Shown here one piece after another: positions 28,908 through 37,530 of a stretch of 64,000 bases of DNA (position 1 is its first letter; each line of letters opens with the position of its first letter). Position numbers and translations under genes: made by a program. The notes under the pieces were generated by a model, which ran no database searches, had not been told where the DNA came from, and was given only the letters and a program-made list of their open reading frames with translations. Origin of the DNA: Chloroflexota bacterium (GTDB lineage Bacteria; Chloroflexota; UBA11872); NCBI GenBank assembly GCA_026708035.1, contig JAPOVQ010000006.1, forward strand, positions 231,893 through 295,892, given 5' to 3'.

Positions 28908-29668
28908 TCGCCGGTCATCGCCTGGTGAATACGGGCCAGACCCTTGAGCGTAAAGTCGGCGTCCACGCGCTCGAATCCCCCCACGTCCGCGGCAAGCCTG
29001 GCCGCCAGGCCGCCGGTGGCGACGACCTTCCACGGTCCGCCGGGCTCGGATTTGAGCCGACCGATCACGCCGCGCACCAGCTCCACGTAGCCCCAATAGA
29101 CGCCGGCGCGCATGGCGTCCACCGTGTTGCGACCCACGAGCCCCTCGGGTCGGTCGATGTCGATCTTCGGCAATTGTGCACCCGATGCCGTCAGCGCCTG
29201 GCCCAGCGCGCGGATGCCCGGTGCGATGACGACGCCGCGCAGGTCGCCCTGGGCGTCGACGACGTCGAACGTGGTGACGCTGCCCAGGTCGGCGACGATG
29301 ACCGGCCCTCCGACCGCCTCGCGCGCGGCGATGGCGTTGGCCACGCGGTCGACGCCCACCTGCGCCGGTTCATCTACGCGCAGTCGGATTCCCGGCACCG
29401 CCTCAGCGCGCACAACGAGGGGCGGCATCGCCGTGACCGCGGCCAGCGCATCGCTGATGCGCGGCGTGAGCGCCGGAACCACGGAGCCAATGACGGCGTG
29501 GATGATCGGGCCGGCATCGACGTAGGCCAGCATTGCTCGCAGCAGATCGGCGAACTCGTTCTCAGTGCGATTGAGGTCGCTGTGCAATGCCCAGCGCGCT
29601 CGGACCGTGGCGTCGTCGATGACGCCGCACGTCACGTCGGTATTGCCAATGTCGACAGCCAGAATCAA
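28904..29668 (-). CDS. coaX: Type III pantothenate kinase
   Basis: 254 aa. Phosphorylates pantothenate as the first step to CoA. It belongs to the ASKHA fold: LAVDIGNTDVTCGVID (phosphate loop 1), GVDRVANAIAAREA, DLGSVTTFDVVD (usually D-F/L-GTATTFD), and the ATP-site VVATGGLAARL near the C terminus. Normal CoaX length. First gene of a coaX-coaBC operon by a 4-nt overlap, which joins steps 1-3 of the pathway. The intervening gene panB/panC set is not here. Confidence 0.94.
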   Translation of the reverse strand: MILAVDIGNTDVTCGVIDDATVRARWALHSDLNRTENEFADLLRAMLAYVDAGPIIHAVIGSVVPALTPRISDALAAVTAMPPLVVRAEAVPGIRLRVDEPAQVGVDRVANAIAAREAVGGPVIVADLGSVTTFDVVDAQGDLRGVVIAPGIRALGQALTASGAQLPKIDIDRPEGLVGRNTVDAMRAGVYWGYVELVRGVIGRLKSEPGGPWKVVATGGLAARLAADVGGFERVDADFTLKGLARIHQAMTGE

Positions 29669-29743
29669 CGGCGCCGCCTACCTGTCCCTCGCGGGTCACG
29701 GCGCCTGCTTCGGCGTCGGAACCGCGCAAGCGTTGCTCGCATT

Positions 29744-29787
29744 CACCCTCACCCTAACCCTCTCCCATCGAGGGAGAGGGGACCGGA
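29744..29787. repeat. Dispersed repeat, CCCTCACCCTAACCCTCTCC type
   Basis: One copy of the CCCTCTCCC...GGGAGAGGG hairpin family in the 253-nt gap between divergent coaX and the first creatininase gene. The rest of that gap shows nothing clear. Confidence 0.8.
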
Positions 29788-29921
29788 CTCTCGTCCCGTC
29801 GTGCAAGAGGTGGGTGGAACGCCGTTTCAGCTACAAGACAAAGGACGGGAACGATCTGAATGACGAAGAAGCGCCTGAACCTGAGCGACGTGACCCACGG
29901 CTCACCTGCCAAGCCAAGGTT

Positions 29922-30788
29922 ATGATAGCCGTCGCTCGCCGCCACCCCCTGCGCATGGCTGACCTTCCTCGACCACTGCGACTGACCCACATGACCTGGC
30001 CCGAGGTCGAGGCGGCGCGCGACGGGGTACGGCTGGTGGCCATCCCTCTGGGGTCAATCGAGCAGCACGGACCGAACACCTCGCTCGACACCGATCTCGT
30101 CATCGCCGAGGACCTGACGCTGCGCCTGGCGGAGCGGTTTCACCCTCAGATTCTCGTCGCGCCGACCATTCCCTACGGCATGTCGGCCTATCACATGGGC
30201 TTTCCCGGCACCGTCACGCTGCGCCCGCAAACCTATCTGCACGTGATCGAGGACAACGTGACGTCGCTGCTGCATCACGGGTTCGACTCGTTCCTCTTCA
30301 CCAACTGGCACACCGGCAACGAGTCCGCCCTAATCCTGGCGCTGCAAACCTTGCCCGCGCGTCTCCCGGTGCGCTTCATGGCCGGCATATCGATCTACGA
30401 TCTGGAAGACGACGCGCTCGCCAAGCGCATCATGCAATCGGGCACGGGGGGGCACGCCGACGAATTGGAGACGGCGGAACTGCTGGCGGTGCGGCCCGAC
30501 CGGGTGAAGACCGCCGCGCTGGAAGCCGCGGCGCTGCGCGGCGGCCTGCGTTCGCCGCGCAATCGCTTTTGGCGGCGCGGCATCCGCATGAACACCGACT
30601 TCTCCGACTTCACTGCCAACGGCGCGGTCGGCGACGCCAGGCTGGCGACGGTGGAGGACGGTCGCGAGATGATCGAGGCGATCGAGCGGCGCACCGACGA
30701 GTTGATCCGGCATTTGCTGGAAGCGCCTGACGACCTGATCGCGCAGGGACGCCTGCTGCGGTGGCGCGATGGGACGAATAGCGCATGA
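29922..30788 (+). CDS. Creatininase-family amidohydrolase, copy 1
   Basis: About 288 aa. Metal-dependent hydrolase family of creatininase and MftE-type peptidases. IPLGSIEQHGPNTSLDTDLV carries the Glu, His and Asp metal ligands. LFTNWHTGNESALI replaces the standard NGHGGN (the metal His is kept), and GGHADELETAELL gives the last ligand. The ATG at 29922 has AAGG nearby; ATG at 29955 (11 codons later) is a good alternative. Its stop overlaps the start of a paralogue by 4 nt, so the two are co-translated. Substrate unknown; a cyclic amide or N-terminal peptide bond is likely. Confidence 0.82.
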   Translation: MIAVARRHPLRMADLPRPLRLTHMTWPEVEAARDGVRLVAIPLGSIEQHGPNTSLDTDLVIAEDLTLRLAERFHPQILVAPTIPYGMSAYHMGFPGTVTLRPQTYLHVIEDNVTSLLHHGFDSFLFTNWHTGNESALILALQTLPARLPVRFMAGISIYDLEDDALAKRIMQSGTGGHADELETAELLAVRPDRVKTAALEAAALRGGLRSPRNRFWRRGIRMNTDFSDFTANGAVGDARLATVEDGREMIEAIERRTDELIRHLLEAPDDLIAQGRLLRWRDGTNSA

Positions 30789-31621
30789 CCGCCGCGTCGC
30801 AGCCGCCCATGGTCCTTGCCCAGCAGTCGTGGTCCGAACTGGCGTCGGTGCTGGACGATATCGAGCTCGTGCTCATCCCGATCGGGTCCACCGAGCAGCA
30901 CGGACCGAACCTAGGGCTGGGGCAAGACCACCTGATCGCGCAGGCGTTCTGTGAGCTTGCCGCCGAGCGGCTGCGCCCGCGCTTGCTGTCGGCGCCGGCG
31001 ATTCCGTGGGGCATCTCCGATCACCACATGAACTTTCCCGGCAGCATGACGCTGCGGCCGGAGACCTTTCTCGATCTGCTCGAAGACGTGATCAACAGCC
31101 TGGTCCACCACGGCTTGCGTCGGTTTCTGCTGGTGAACGGCCACGGCGGCAACAACGCGCTGGCCGGGGCCGCCATCCAGGACTTTGGCATGCGGCTGGA
31201 CGTGGACTTCGTGGGCGCGGTTTCTCACGGCATGCTCGACCCCAAGGAGGCGCGTGACTCCATCCGCGGCGACCTGCCCACGGGCCACGCGGACGAGTTC
31301 GAGACGGCGTATTCCTACTATCTGGATCCGACGCTCGTGCGCGAGGGCGCGCTGGTCCGCGCCGAGATGGACGAGCGCTTCGACGCCTTCCGCATGAAGC
31401 TGGCCGACTTCGACCTGGAATGGCCGAATCCCCTAGGCGCGCGAACCCGCAACGGGGCGCTGGGCGACGCGACCCGCGGCACCCGCGAGGCCGGCGAGGC
31501 CTTGATCGAGGGCGGGATCGCCGAGCTGGGGGACATGGTGGAGTTCCTGCGCGAGCACGCGCCCCGATGGAACGGCCCGCCCAACGGCCGGCTGCGGTGG
31601 GGGCGTCGCGCGGGGGGCTAG
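30785..31621 (+). CDS. Creatininase-family amidohydrolase, copy 2
   Basis: 278-aa paralogue of the preceding gene. LIPIGSTEQHGPNLGLGQDH, FLLVNGHGGNNALAGAAIQD and TGHADEFETAYSYYL contain the full set of metal-binding residues in the classical form, unlike copy 1. WGISDHHMNFPGSMTL is also a family hallmark. The ATG overlaps copy 1 by 4 nt. The two could form a hetero-oligomer, since family members are hexamers, or act on related substrates. Nothing nearby indicates which substrate. Confidence 0.86.
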   Translation: MTAASQPPMVLAQQSWSELASVLDDIELVLIPIGSTEQHGPNLGLGQDHLIAQAFCELAAERLRPRLLSAPAIPWGISDHHMNFPGSMTLRPETFLDLLEDVINSLVHHGLRRFLLVNGHGGNNALAGAAIQDFGMRLDVDFVGAVSHGMLDPKEARDSIRGDLPTGHADEFETAYSYYLDPTLVREGALVRAEMDERFDAFRMKLADFDLEWPNPLGARTRNGALGDATRGTREAGEALIEGGIAELGDMVEFLREHAPRWNGPPNGRLRWGRRAGG

Positions 31622-31723
31622 GGGTTCGGTCGGGCGCCGTTCGAGTGGCTTCCCAGGTTGCGCGCAGCCTGGGCCACCGGACGTAGTCCACCCGACCCGC
31701 CCACGAGCGGTCCGAGTCGCGGC

Positions 31724-33580
31724 CTAGTCGGACCCGCGTTCCTCGCTTGGCGCGCCGTTGTCGGAGGCGGAGCCGTTCGAACCACTCGCGCCATTCGAGG
31801 CGTCGTCGCTGCCGAACACGTAAGGCTCGGGCGCAGACACGCCGGCCGTGACCAGCACGGGCGGCTCGGGCAGCGCCTTGGGCTCGTTGCCGGCGGCGAT
31901 CATCTCGTCGTAGCGCGTCACGAGGTCCTCAACGTCCTGGCCGTCGACCTCATCCTGATCGATGAGCAGCTGCGCCAGGTCGTGCATGGCGCCGGAGTAC
32001 TGCGTGAGCAGGGACTTCACCTTGCGGTATTCCTGGTCCAGGATCTGGTCGATCTTGCGCTTCATGTCGGGCGCGGTGGCGGACACGGCCGGGCCGAACG
32101 GCAGGGTCGAGTAGAAGCTGCCGTCCATGCCCCACACGCTCAGCATGTGGAAGGCCATGTGCGTGGCGTGGGCGAAGTCCGAAGTGACGCCGACGGTCGG
32201 CGAACCAATGAACAGCTCCTCGGCCGCGCGGCTGGCCAGCGAAACCTGGATGCTGGCGAGCAGCTCCTCGCGCACCAGCACGCGCTTCTCCTCGACCGGC
32301 TTGTAGGCCGCCAGGCCGAGGGCGCTGCCGTGCCGAATGATGGTGACCTTGGTGAGCCGCTCCCAGTGCTTGAGCTTGACCTGGGCGATGGCGTGCCCGG
32401 CCTCGTGGTAGGCGAGGCGGCGGCGGTCTTCCTGCGTTAGACCGCGAATCGGCTCGCGCAGGCCCCACTCGTGGTTCTCACGCGCGCGTGAGAAGTCCGC
32501 GTACGAGATGGCGTCGCGCCCGTCGAAGTGCGCGTGAATCACGGCCTCGTTGATGACGTATTTGATCTCGACCGGGCTGTAGTCGATCGTGTCGTTACCC
32601 ATGCGGTCGATGGGCATCTCTTCGTGCCGCACCTTGGCCAGGTAGTACTCGATGATGTCTTTGCGGCCTTCGAAGTCCGGCTTGTCGACGTGGATCTTGC
32701 GGTCGAAGCGGCCGGGACGCAGTAGCGCCTGGTCAAGCACGGAGGCGATGTTGGTGGCCCCAACGGTGAGCACCGGCGGCGGCATGGCGCGGCCCTTCTT
32801 GAGGCCGAGCGTGCGCAGTATCCGGGCGAAGAGGCCGTTGTCGAAGTTGGGCGGGTCCATCTGCAGCAGCAGCTCGTTGAGCAGCCCCAAGCCGCCGCCG
32901 CCCATCATGCCGCCCATCATGCCCATGCCCATGCCCCCGCCCATCTGGCTGGTGCGGGAGGTGCCGATGGCGTCGATCTCGTCGATGAAGACGATGCACC
33001 CGCCATGCCGCCGGGCCAGCTTGCGCGCCTTGCCGTAGAGCATGCGGACGCGCAGCGGGCCGATGCCGATGAACATGGCCTGCAGGCTCGGGGCGGAGAG
33101 GTAGCCGAACGGCAACCCGGCCTCGCTGGCCATGACCTGCGCCAGATAGCTCTTCCCGGTGCCGGGCGGTCCCTCGAGCAGCAGACCGCGGATGGTCTCG
33201 CCGCCCATGCGCTTGAACTCGCGCACACCGCGCAGCAGCGTCACCACGCGCCGCGCGACCTCCAAGATCTGGTCGTTCCCGCGGTAGTCCGAGAACCACA
33301 CGCCGGTTTCACCCGGCTGCACCCAATAGGTCCGACCCCGCCCCAGGATGTAGAACAGCGCGCCGAACTGGACGATCAGGAACATCATCGCGAACAGCAG
33401 CTGCGCGATGAACTGCAGGATCCCGACCGTGATCTCGGTGGCCTGGGTCAGCCCCAGCAGCAACGCACCTGTGATGACCAGGTAAAGAGTGATCGCGCGC
33501 CAGTTCTCGCGCACGAAGGTCAGCGGGCTCCGCCGGGCGGCGGCCCGTCGCCGAATATCAGAGTCGATGGTCATGCCCAT
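31724..33580 (-). CDS. FtsH-like membrane AAA+ zinc protease with Gly/Met-rich insert
   Basis: 618 aa. Two membrane helices (about 28-46 and 53-80) precede an AAA+ module: Walker A GPPGTGKS (137-144), pore loop AMFIGIGP, Walker B CIVFIDE (195-201), Arg finger region RPGRFDRK. A zinc-protease domain follows, with HEAGH (392-396) and the third ligand Asp468 (TSDFAHATHM). Residues 212-231 form a Gly/Met run, where FtsH has the short GxGGG loop. The C-terminal 35 residues are Ser/Asn/Gly-rich. The ATG at 33580 has GGGGGGAG 8 nt upstream. It should degrade membrane or misfolded proteins; the insert and the weak overall match suggest a distinct subfamily. Confidence 0.85.
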   Translation of the reverse strand: MGMTIDSDIRRRAAARRSPLTFVRENWRAITLYLVITGALLLGLTQATEITVGILQFIAQLLFAMMFLIVQFGALFYILGRGRTYWVQPGETGVWFSDYRGNDQILEVARRVVTLLRGVREFKRMGGETIRGLLLEGPPGTGKSYLAQVMASEAGLPFGYLSAPSLQAMFIGIGPLRVRMLYGKARKLARRHGGCIVFIDEIDAIGTSRTSQMGGGMGMGMMGGMMGGGGLGLLNELLLQMDPPNFDNGLFARILRTLGLKKGRAMPPPVLTVGATNIASVLDQALLRPGRFDRKIHVDKPDFEGRKDIIEYYLAKVRHEEMPIDRMGNDTIDYSPVEIKYVINEAVIHAHFDGRDAISYADFSRARENHEWGLREPIRGLTQEDRRRLAYHEAGHAIAQVKLKHWERLTKVTIIRHGSALGLAAYKPVEEKRVLVREELLASIQVSLASRAAEELFIGSPTVGVTSDFAHATHMAFHMLSVWGMDGSFYSTLPFGPAVSATAPDMKRKIDQILDQEYRKVKSLLTQYSGAMHDLAQLLIDQDEVDGQDVEDLVTRYDEMIAAGNEPKALPEPPVLVTAGVSAPEPYVFGSDDASNGASGSNGSASDNGAPSEERGSD

Positions 33581-33772
33581 GCCGGCGTCTCCCCCCGAGC
33601 GTGGCCTCTGGCGCGTCGCTCGCGGCGCGCACCATGCCGCCTGGCGATGAACGGCAAGTATACCCCCGGAGGCGGCGCCAAAGGTGAAGATACGCACGTA
33701 GCGACCGCAACCCCGATGGCCAAGTGGCTGGAGAACCGCTGAATACTCACGGGGGCCCGGGCCTGCGCGTGT

Positions 33773-33822
33773 CCCAATCCGTTCGATAGTCCCTACGACT
33801 CGCGTAGAGCTATCGGATTGGG
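33773..33822. repeat. Long imperfect hairpin between the two AAA+ protease genes
   Basis: CCCAATCCGTTCGATAG and CTATCGGATTGGG pair with an inner CTACG...CGTAG stem. It lies in the 272-nt gap 33581-33852 downstream of the LonB-like gene. No T-run follows on the minus strand, so it is a weak terminator at best; it might also be a processing site. No gene is seen in the rest of the gap. Confidence 0.55.
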
Positions 33823-33852
33823 CCGGCCATCATCGACCGATTCGGACGATCG

Positions 33853-36234
33853 CTAGCGGGCGGGGCCGTCGTGCCAGCGGCGGCCGAACAGGGCCAGACG
33901 CGCCTGCACCATGCCGAAGACCGAGTCCGGGCGAAAGCGAACGCTCGCGCCGGCGGATCCGGCGGGCACGCCCGTGAGCAACTCGATGCCGCCGCCGATC
34001 GAATCCGCGGTGTAGACGTGGAACTGCCCGGCGTCGATGGCCTTGGCCACGTCCCAGCGCAGCGTGAGGTGCCTGGCGTTCGCGGCCGGCAGCAGCACGC
34101 CCTGTGCGCCGGTGAGCCCGCGCCGGCGGCACAGATCGAAGAACCCCTCGACCTTCTGCGTGACGCCGCCGACGGCCTGGACCTGACCGTGCTGATTCAC
34201 CGAGCCCGTCACGGCCACGTCTTGGCGCAGCGGCAATCCGCTGAGGCTGGAAAGCAGGGCGTAGAGCTCCGCGGACGAGGCGCTGTCGCCCTCGATGCCG
34301 CCGTAGGACTGCTCGAAGACCAGGGTGGCGCTGAGGCTGAGCGGCCCCTCGATCCCGAAGGTCCCGCTCACGAACCCCGACAGGATCATGGCGCCCTTGT
34401 CGTGGATCGGCCCGGTGAGCTTGGCCTCGCGATCGATGCTGAGCACGCCGTCGCGTCCGGGGTAGGTGCGCGCCGAAATCCGGTGCACCTGGCCGAACTC
34501 GTGGCCGCCCAGGCCGACGACGGACAGTCCATTGACCTGCCCGACCGCCGCCCCCTCGATCTCCACCATCACGGTGCCGTCCGCGATCCGGTCGCGAATC
34601 TTCTCCTCGGTCAGGTTGCTGCGGCGGATGCGCTCGTCGATCGACGACCAGACGTGCTCCTCGCCGACCACGTCGGCCCCCGCACGGCGCGCCCAGTGCC
34701 CGGCTTCCCGGATGATGTCGCTGAGGTCGCCAAACCGGGTCGACAGGCGGCGGCGGTCCTGCGCCAAGCGCACGCCTTCCTCGACCACGCGCGCGACGGC
34801 CGTGCGGTCGAAGTGCGGCAAGTCTTCGTCGTGACAGCGGGCGGCGATGAACCGGGCATAGCGGTTCATGTTGGCGTCGTTGAGCTCGATCTCGGTGTCG
34901 AACTCGGCGCGGACCTTGAACAGGTCGCCGAAGTCGGGATCGACGTCGTGGAGCAGGTAGTAGACCCACGGTGCGCCCACCAGCGCGACCTTGACGTCCA
35001 ACGGAATGGGTTCGGGATCGAGACGCGCCGGTGGAGCCAACCCGAAGCCCTCAGCCGCGGTCTCGATGCGGATCATCTGATCGCGCAGCGCCCGCTTGAG
35101 GCCGTCATAGGCCGCCGCATTGGGGAGCACGTCCTCCGCCTGCACGACCAGGAATCCGCCGTTGGCCGCGTGGAGCGCGCCGGGCTTGATCATGGTGAAA
35201 TCGGTGGTAACGACGCTCATGGTCTGGCGCTGCTCGATCTGGCCGAAGAGGTTGGGGTAGGTCGGGTGTCCCTCGCGGACCAGCGGCGCCCCGCTTTCGG
35301 TGGCGTGGGTGACGAGCACGTTGACCTGATAGGGCAGCAGGGAGTCGACCTGCTGCCGGGCCGGGCGGTCCGGCGTCGCGTCGCCGTCCTCGCGCTCACG
35401 GAAGACTTCGAAGTTCTCGGTCGCGTGGCGTTCGACCGCGAGCAAATAGGCTGTGACGCCATCGTGGCCGCGGTAGGCCTCACGCAAATCTTCGAGCGGC
35501 GGCCGGACGACGCTGCGCGCGACGTCGACGTTCAGCGCATGCAGCTGGTCGCGCGCCTGTCGTTGCCGCCGGCGCAGCGCCCGCATGGTGCCGGCCAGGG
35601 CCTCGTCCAAGACCTGCCGGGCTTGCTGCATGGCGCTGTGCTCCGACTCCGGCAGTTCCCGCAGCGCCTCCGGCGTCAGCGGCTGACCGTCGCGAACCGC
35701 GGCCACGCTGAGACCCACCGGTGTCTGGACGATCGCCAGGCCGGCCGCCTGGGCTCGACGGTTCAGGTCCTGCAGCGCCGCCTGCCGCTCGGCCTGTTCC
35801 AGCTGCGCGATGCCGCGCCGCTGCGCCTCGTATTCGTCGGTGGCGAAGGCCCGCGCCATCTCGATTTGGAGCGCCGCCACCAGATCGGCCATGTGCCGGC
35901 GAAACTCGGGCGCGGCGCCCGGCGGCAGACGCAGTGCACGCGGGCGGTGCGGCTCGTCGAAGTTATGGACGTAGCACCAATCCGGCGGCGTGGGGCGGCT
36001 GTCCGCCACGGCGCGCAGCCGCTCGAAGATCATGGACGTGCGCCCGGTGCCCGGAAGCCCCATGGCGAAGATGTTGAATCCGGGGCTGCGGATGTCCACG
36101 CCGAACTCCAGCGATCGCTCGGCGCGTTCCTGGCCGATCAGCGCGTCCGGCCGCTCGAGCTCGGCGGTGGACTCGAATCTCAGCGTGTCGGGATTGCAGG
36201 TCCAACGCACCGCGTCGGCGGATAGCTCGGTCAC
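33853..36234 (-). CDS. LonB-like AAA+ serine protease (AAA_32/Lon_C type)
   Basis: 793 aa from the GTG at 36234, which matches the usual family start. The N terminus continues RWTCNPDTLRFESTAELERP and IGQERAERSLEFGVDI. The P-loop is GLPGTGRTS with Arg65 in place of the usual Lys. A long coiled-coil-like insertion lies at about 105-300. The C-terminal Lon protease domain has the Ser-Lys dyad: Ser651 in GIEGDSASSAEL and Lys694 in GGVTQKVEG, 43 residues apart as in Lon. An upstream GTG at 36363 would extend it into the divergent gene and is disfavoured. It likely degrades regulatory or damaged proteins in the cytosol. Confidence 0.88.
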   Translation of the reverse strand: MTELSADAVRWTCNPDTLRFESTAELERPDALIGQERAERSLEFGVDIRSPGFNIFAMGLPGTGRTSMIFERLRAVADSRPTPPDWCYVHNFDEPHRPRALRLPPGAAPEFRRHMADLVAALQIEMARAFATDEYEAQRRGIAQLEQAERQAALQDLNRRAQAAGLAIVQTPVGLSVAAVRDGQPLTPEALRELPESEHSAMQQARQVLDEALAGTMRALRRRQRQARDQLHALNVDVARSVVRPPLEDLREAYRGHDGVTAYLLAVERHATENFEVFREREDGDATPDRPARQQVDSLLPYQVNVLVTHATESGAPLVREGHPTYPNLFGQIEQRQTMSVVTTDFTMIKPGALHAANGGFLVVQAEDVLPNAAAYDGLKRALRDQMIRIETAAEGFGLAPPARLDPEPIPLDVKVALVGAPWVYYLLHDVDPDFGDLFKVRAEFDTEIELNDANMNRYARFIAARCHDEDLPHFDRTAVARVVEEGVRLAQDRRRLSTRFGDLSDIIREAGHWARRAGADVVGEEHVWSSIDERIRRSNLTEEKIRDRIADGTVMVEIEGAAVGQVNGLSVVGLGGHEFGQVHRISARTYPGRDGVLSIDREAKLTGPIHDKGAMILSGFVSGTFGIEGPLSLSATLVFEQSYGGIEGDSASSAELYALLSSLSGLPLRQDVAVTGSVNQHGQVQAVGGVTQKVEGFFDLCRRRGLTGAQGVLLPAANARHLTLRWDVAKAIDAGQFHVYTADSIGGGIELLTGVPAGSAGASVRFRPDSVFGMVQARLALFGRRWHDGPAR

Positions 36235-36387
36235 GCCCGAGGGGAGGCCGCGCGAATCGCGGTGAACGGAGTCGGAATACAGCGGGGCGCCCTCGGGATG
36301 GAACGCGGCGAAGTCTAGCAGTGGCCCTAGCGCGGGCCGCCTACACTGACGCGCGTGGGCCACAGCGCCGGAGAAACCGAGGAAACC

Positions 36388-37341
36388 TTGAACGTTGTGA
36401 TCGACTACCCGATGGGCACAAGCGCCGACTGGGATCCCATGCGTGCCGAGTTTCCGGACGACCAGTTCGCCTGGACCGCCGAGCTCGACGCGTCGTTGCC
36501 CGCGTTGAGCGACGCGGAGGTGATCGGTGCCGCACGGCCGCTCGGTCCCGGCGTCCTCGACGCGGCGCCGAACGTGCGCTGGGTCCAGGTCTTTTCGGCC
36601 GGCGTCGAGACGTACCTGAAATCCCCCGGCCTCCTAGATCGCGACCTCGTGTTGACCAATGTGAAGGTAGTGCTGGGCAGCCACGTCGCCGAAACCGGCA
36701 TCGCCTTGCTCACCGGCCTCTCGCGCGGCATCGCGCCGGCGGTGCTGGCCCAGCAGGAGCATCGCTGGGATCCGTCGATTCCGGTCGATGAGCTCACCGG
36801 CAAGCGGGCGCTGGTCGTCGGCGCGGGCGGGATCGGACGCGCGCTGGCCCGCCGGCTGGACGGCCTCGAGGTCGAGGTCCGCGCCGTGGACATTTACCCG
36901 CAGGAACCGGACGACTACATCCGCGAGGTGCGGCTGGTGAGCGAAATGCCCGCCATGCTGCCCGAGACCGACATCCTGGCGATCTGCTGCCCCAGCACCG
37001 ACGCCACGCAGCGACTCATCGACGCGAGCGTCTTCGATTTGCTGCCCGACGACGCCTATCTGATCAACATCTCGCGCGGCGCGGTGGTGGATACACCGGC
37101 GCTCGTCGAGGCGCTGCGCGGCGGCAGGCTACGCGGCGCGGGGCTCGACGTGCTCGACCAGGAACCGCCGCCTCCCGATCACCCGATCTGGACCTTTCCC
37201 AACGTGATGATCACGCCGCATAACGGCGGGGCGTCGCCCCTGCGCGTGGTCCGGATCCGCGAGTTCTTCGCGAGCAATCTGCGCCGCTACAAGGCGGGCG
37301 AGCCGCTGGAGAATGTGGTGGACGTGGAGGCCGGATTCTGA
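36388..37341 (+). CDS. D-isomer 2-hydroxyacid dehydrogenase family protein
   Basis: 317 aa. NAD-binding GAGGIGRALARRL is central. The catalytic trio is the Arg in NISRGAVVDTPALVEALRGG, the Glu in DQEPPPPDHPIW, and the His in VMITPHNGGA. The family oxidises or reduces glycerate, lactate, glyoxylate or phosphite and is hard to sub-classify by eye. TTG at 36388 is preferred, because GAGG lies 5 nt upstream; GTG at 36355 is the longer alternative. Divergent from the LonB-like gene with about 150 nt between starts. Confidence 0.85.
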   Translation: MNVVIDYPMGTSADWDPMRAEFPDDQFAWTAELDASLPALSDAEVIGAARPLGPGVLDAAPNVRWVQVFSAGVETYLKSPGLLDRDLVLTNVKVVLGSHVAETGIALLTGLSRGIAPAVLAQQEHRWDPSIPVDELTGKRALVVGAGGIGRALARRLDGLEVEVRAVDIYPQEPDDYIREVRLVSEMPAMLPETDILAICCPSTDATQRLIDASVFDLLPDDAYLINISRGAVVDTPALVEALRGGRLRGAGLDVLDQEPPPPDHPIWTFPNVMITPHNGGASPLRVVRIREFFASNLRRYKAGEPLENVVDVEAGF

Positions 37342-37389
37342 GGGGGGCGGAAGAATTCCCCCTGCCAGGAGACGCTTGCAAAACCCGAA

Positions 37390-37518
37390 CGGGCGGGTCT
37401 GAGACCCTCCGCCACCGAATCTTCAGTTCGCCCCGGGTTCGACCGGACTGGATTGCGGCTTTCGCCGGAATGACGTAGGAGTTACGCAGGGGTTTCCTTC
37501 CAGGGGGAAGGAACGGGG
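37390..37518. repeat. Dispersed repeats between convergent genes
   Basis: A GGGCGGGTCTGAGACCCTCC element, then GGATTGCGGCTTTCGCCGGAATGACG, then a CCTTCCAGGGGGAAGG hairpin. These combine three of the window's repeat types in one 189-nt gap. Confidence 0.7.
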
Positions 37519-37530
37519 AACCGAGATCTC

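Noticed and set aside
33871..36225. 784-aa ORF on the plus strand opposite the LonB-like gene
   Set aside because: Antisense shadow from high GC codon use; no domain, and the minus-strand gene has clear catalytic motifs.
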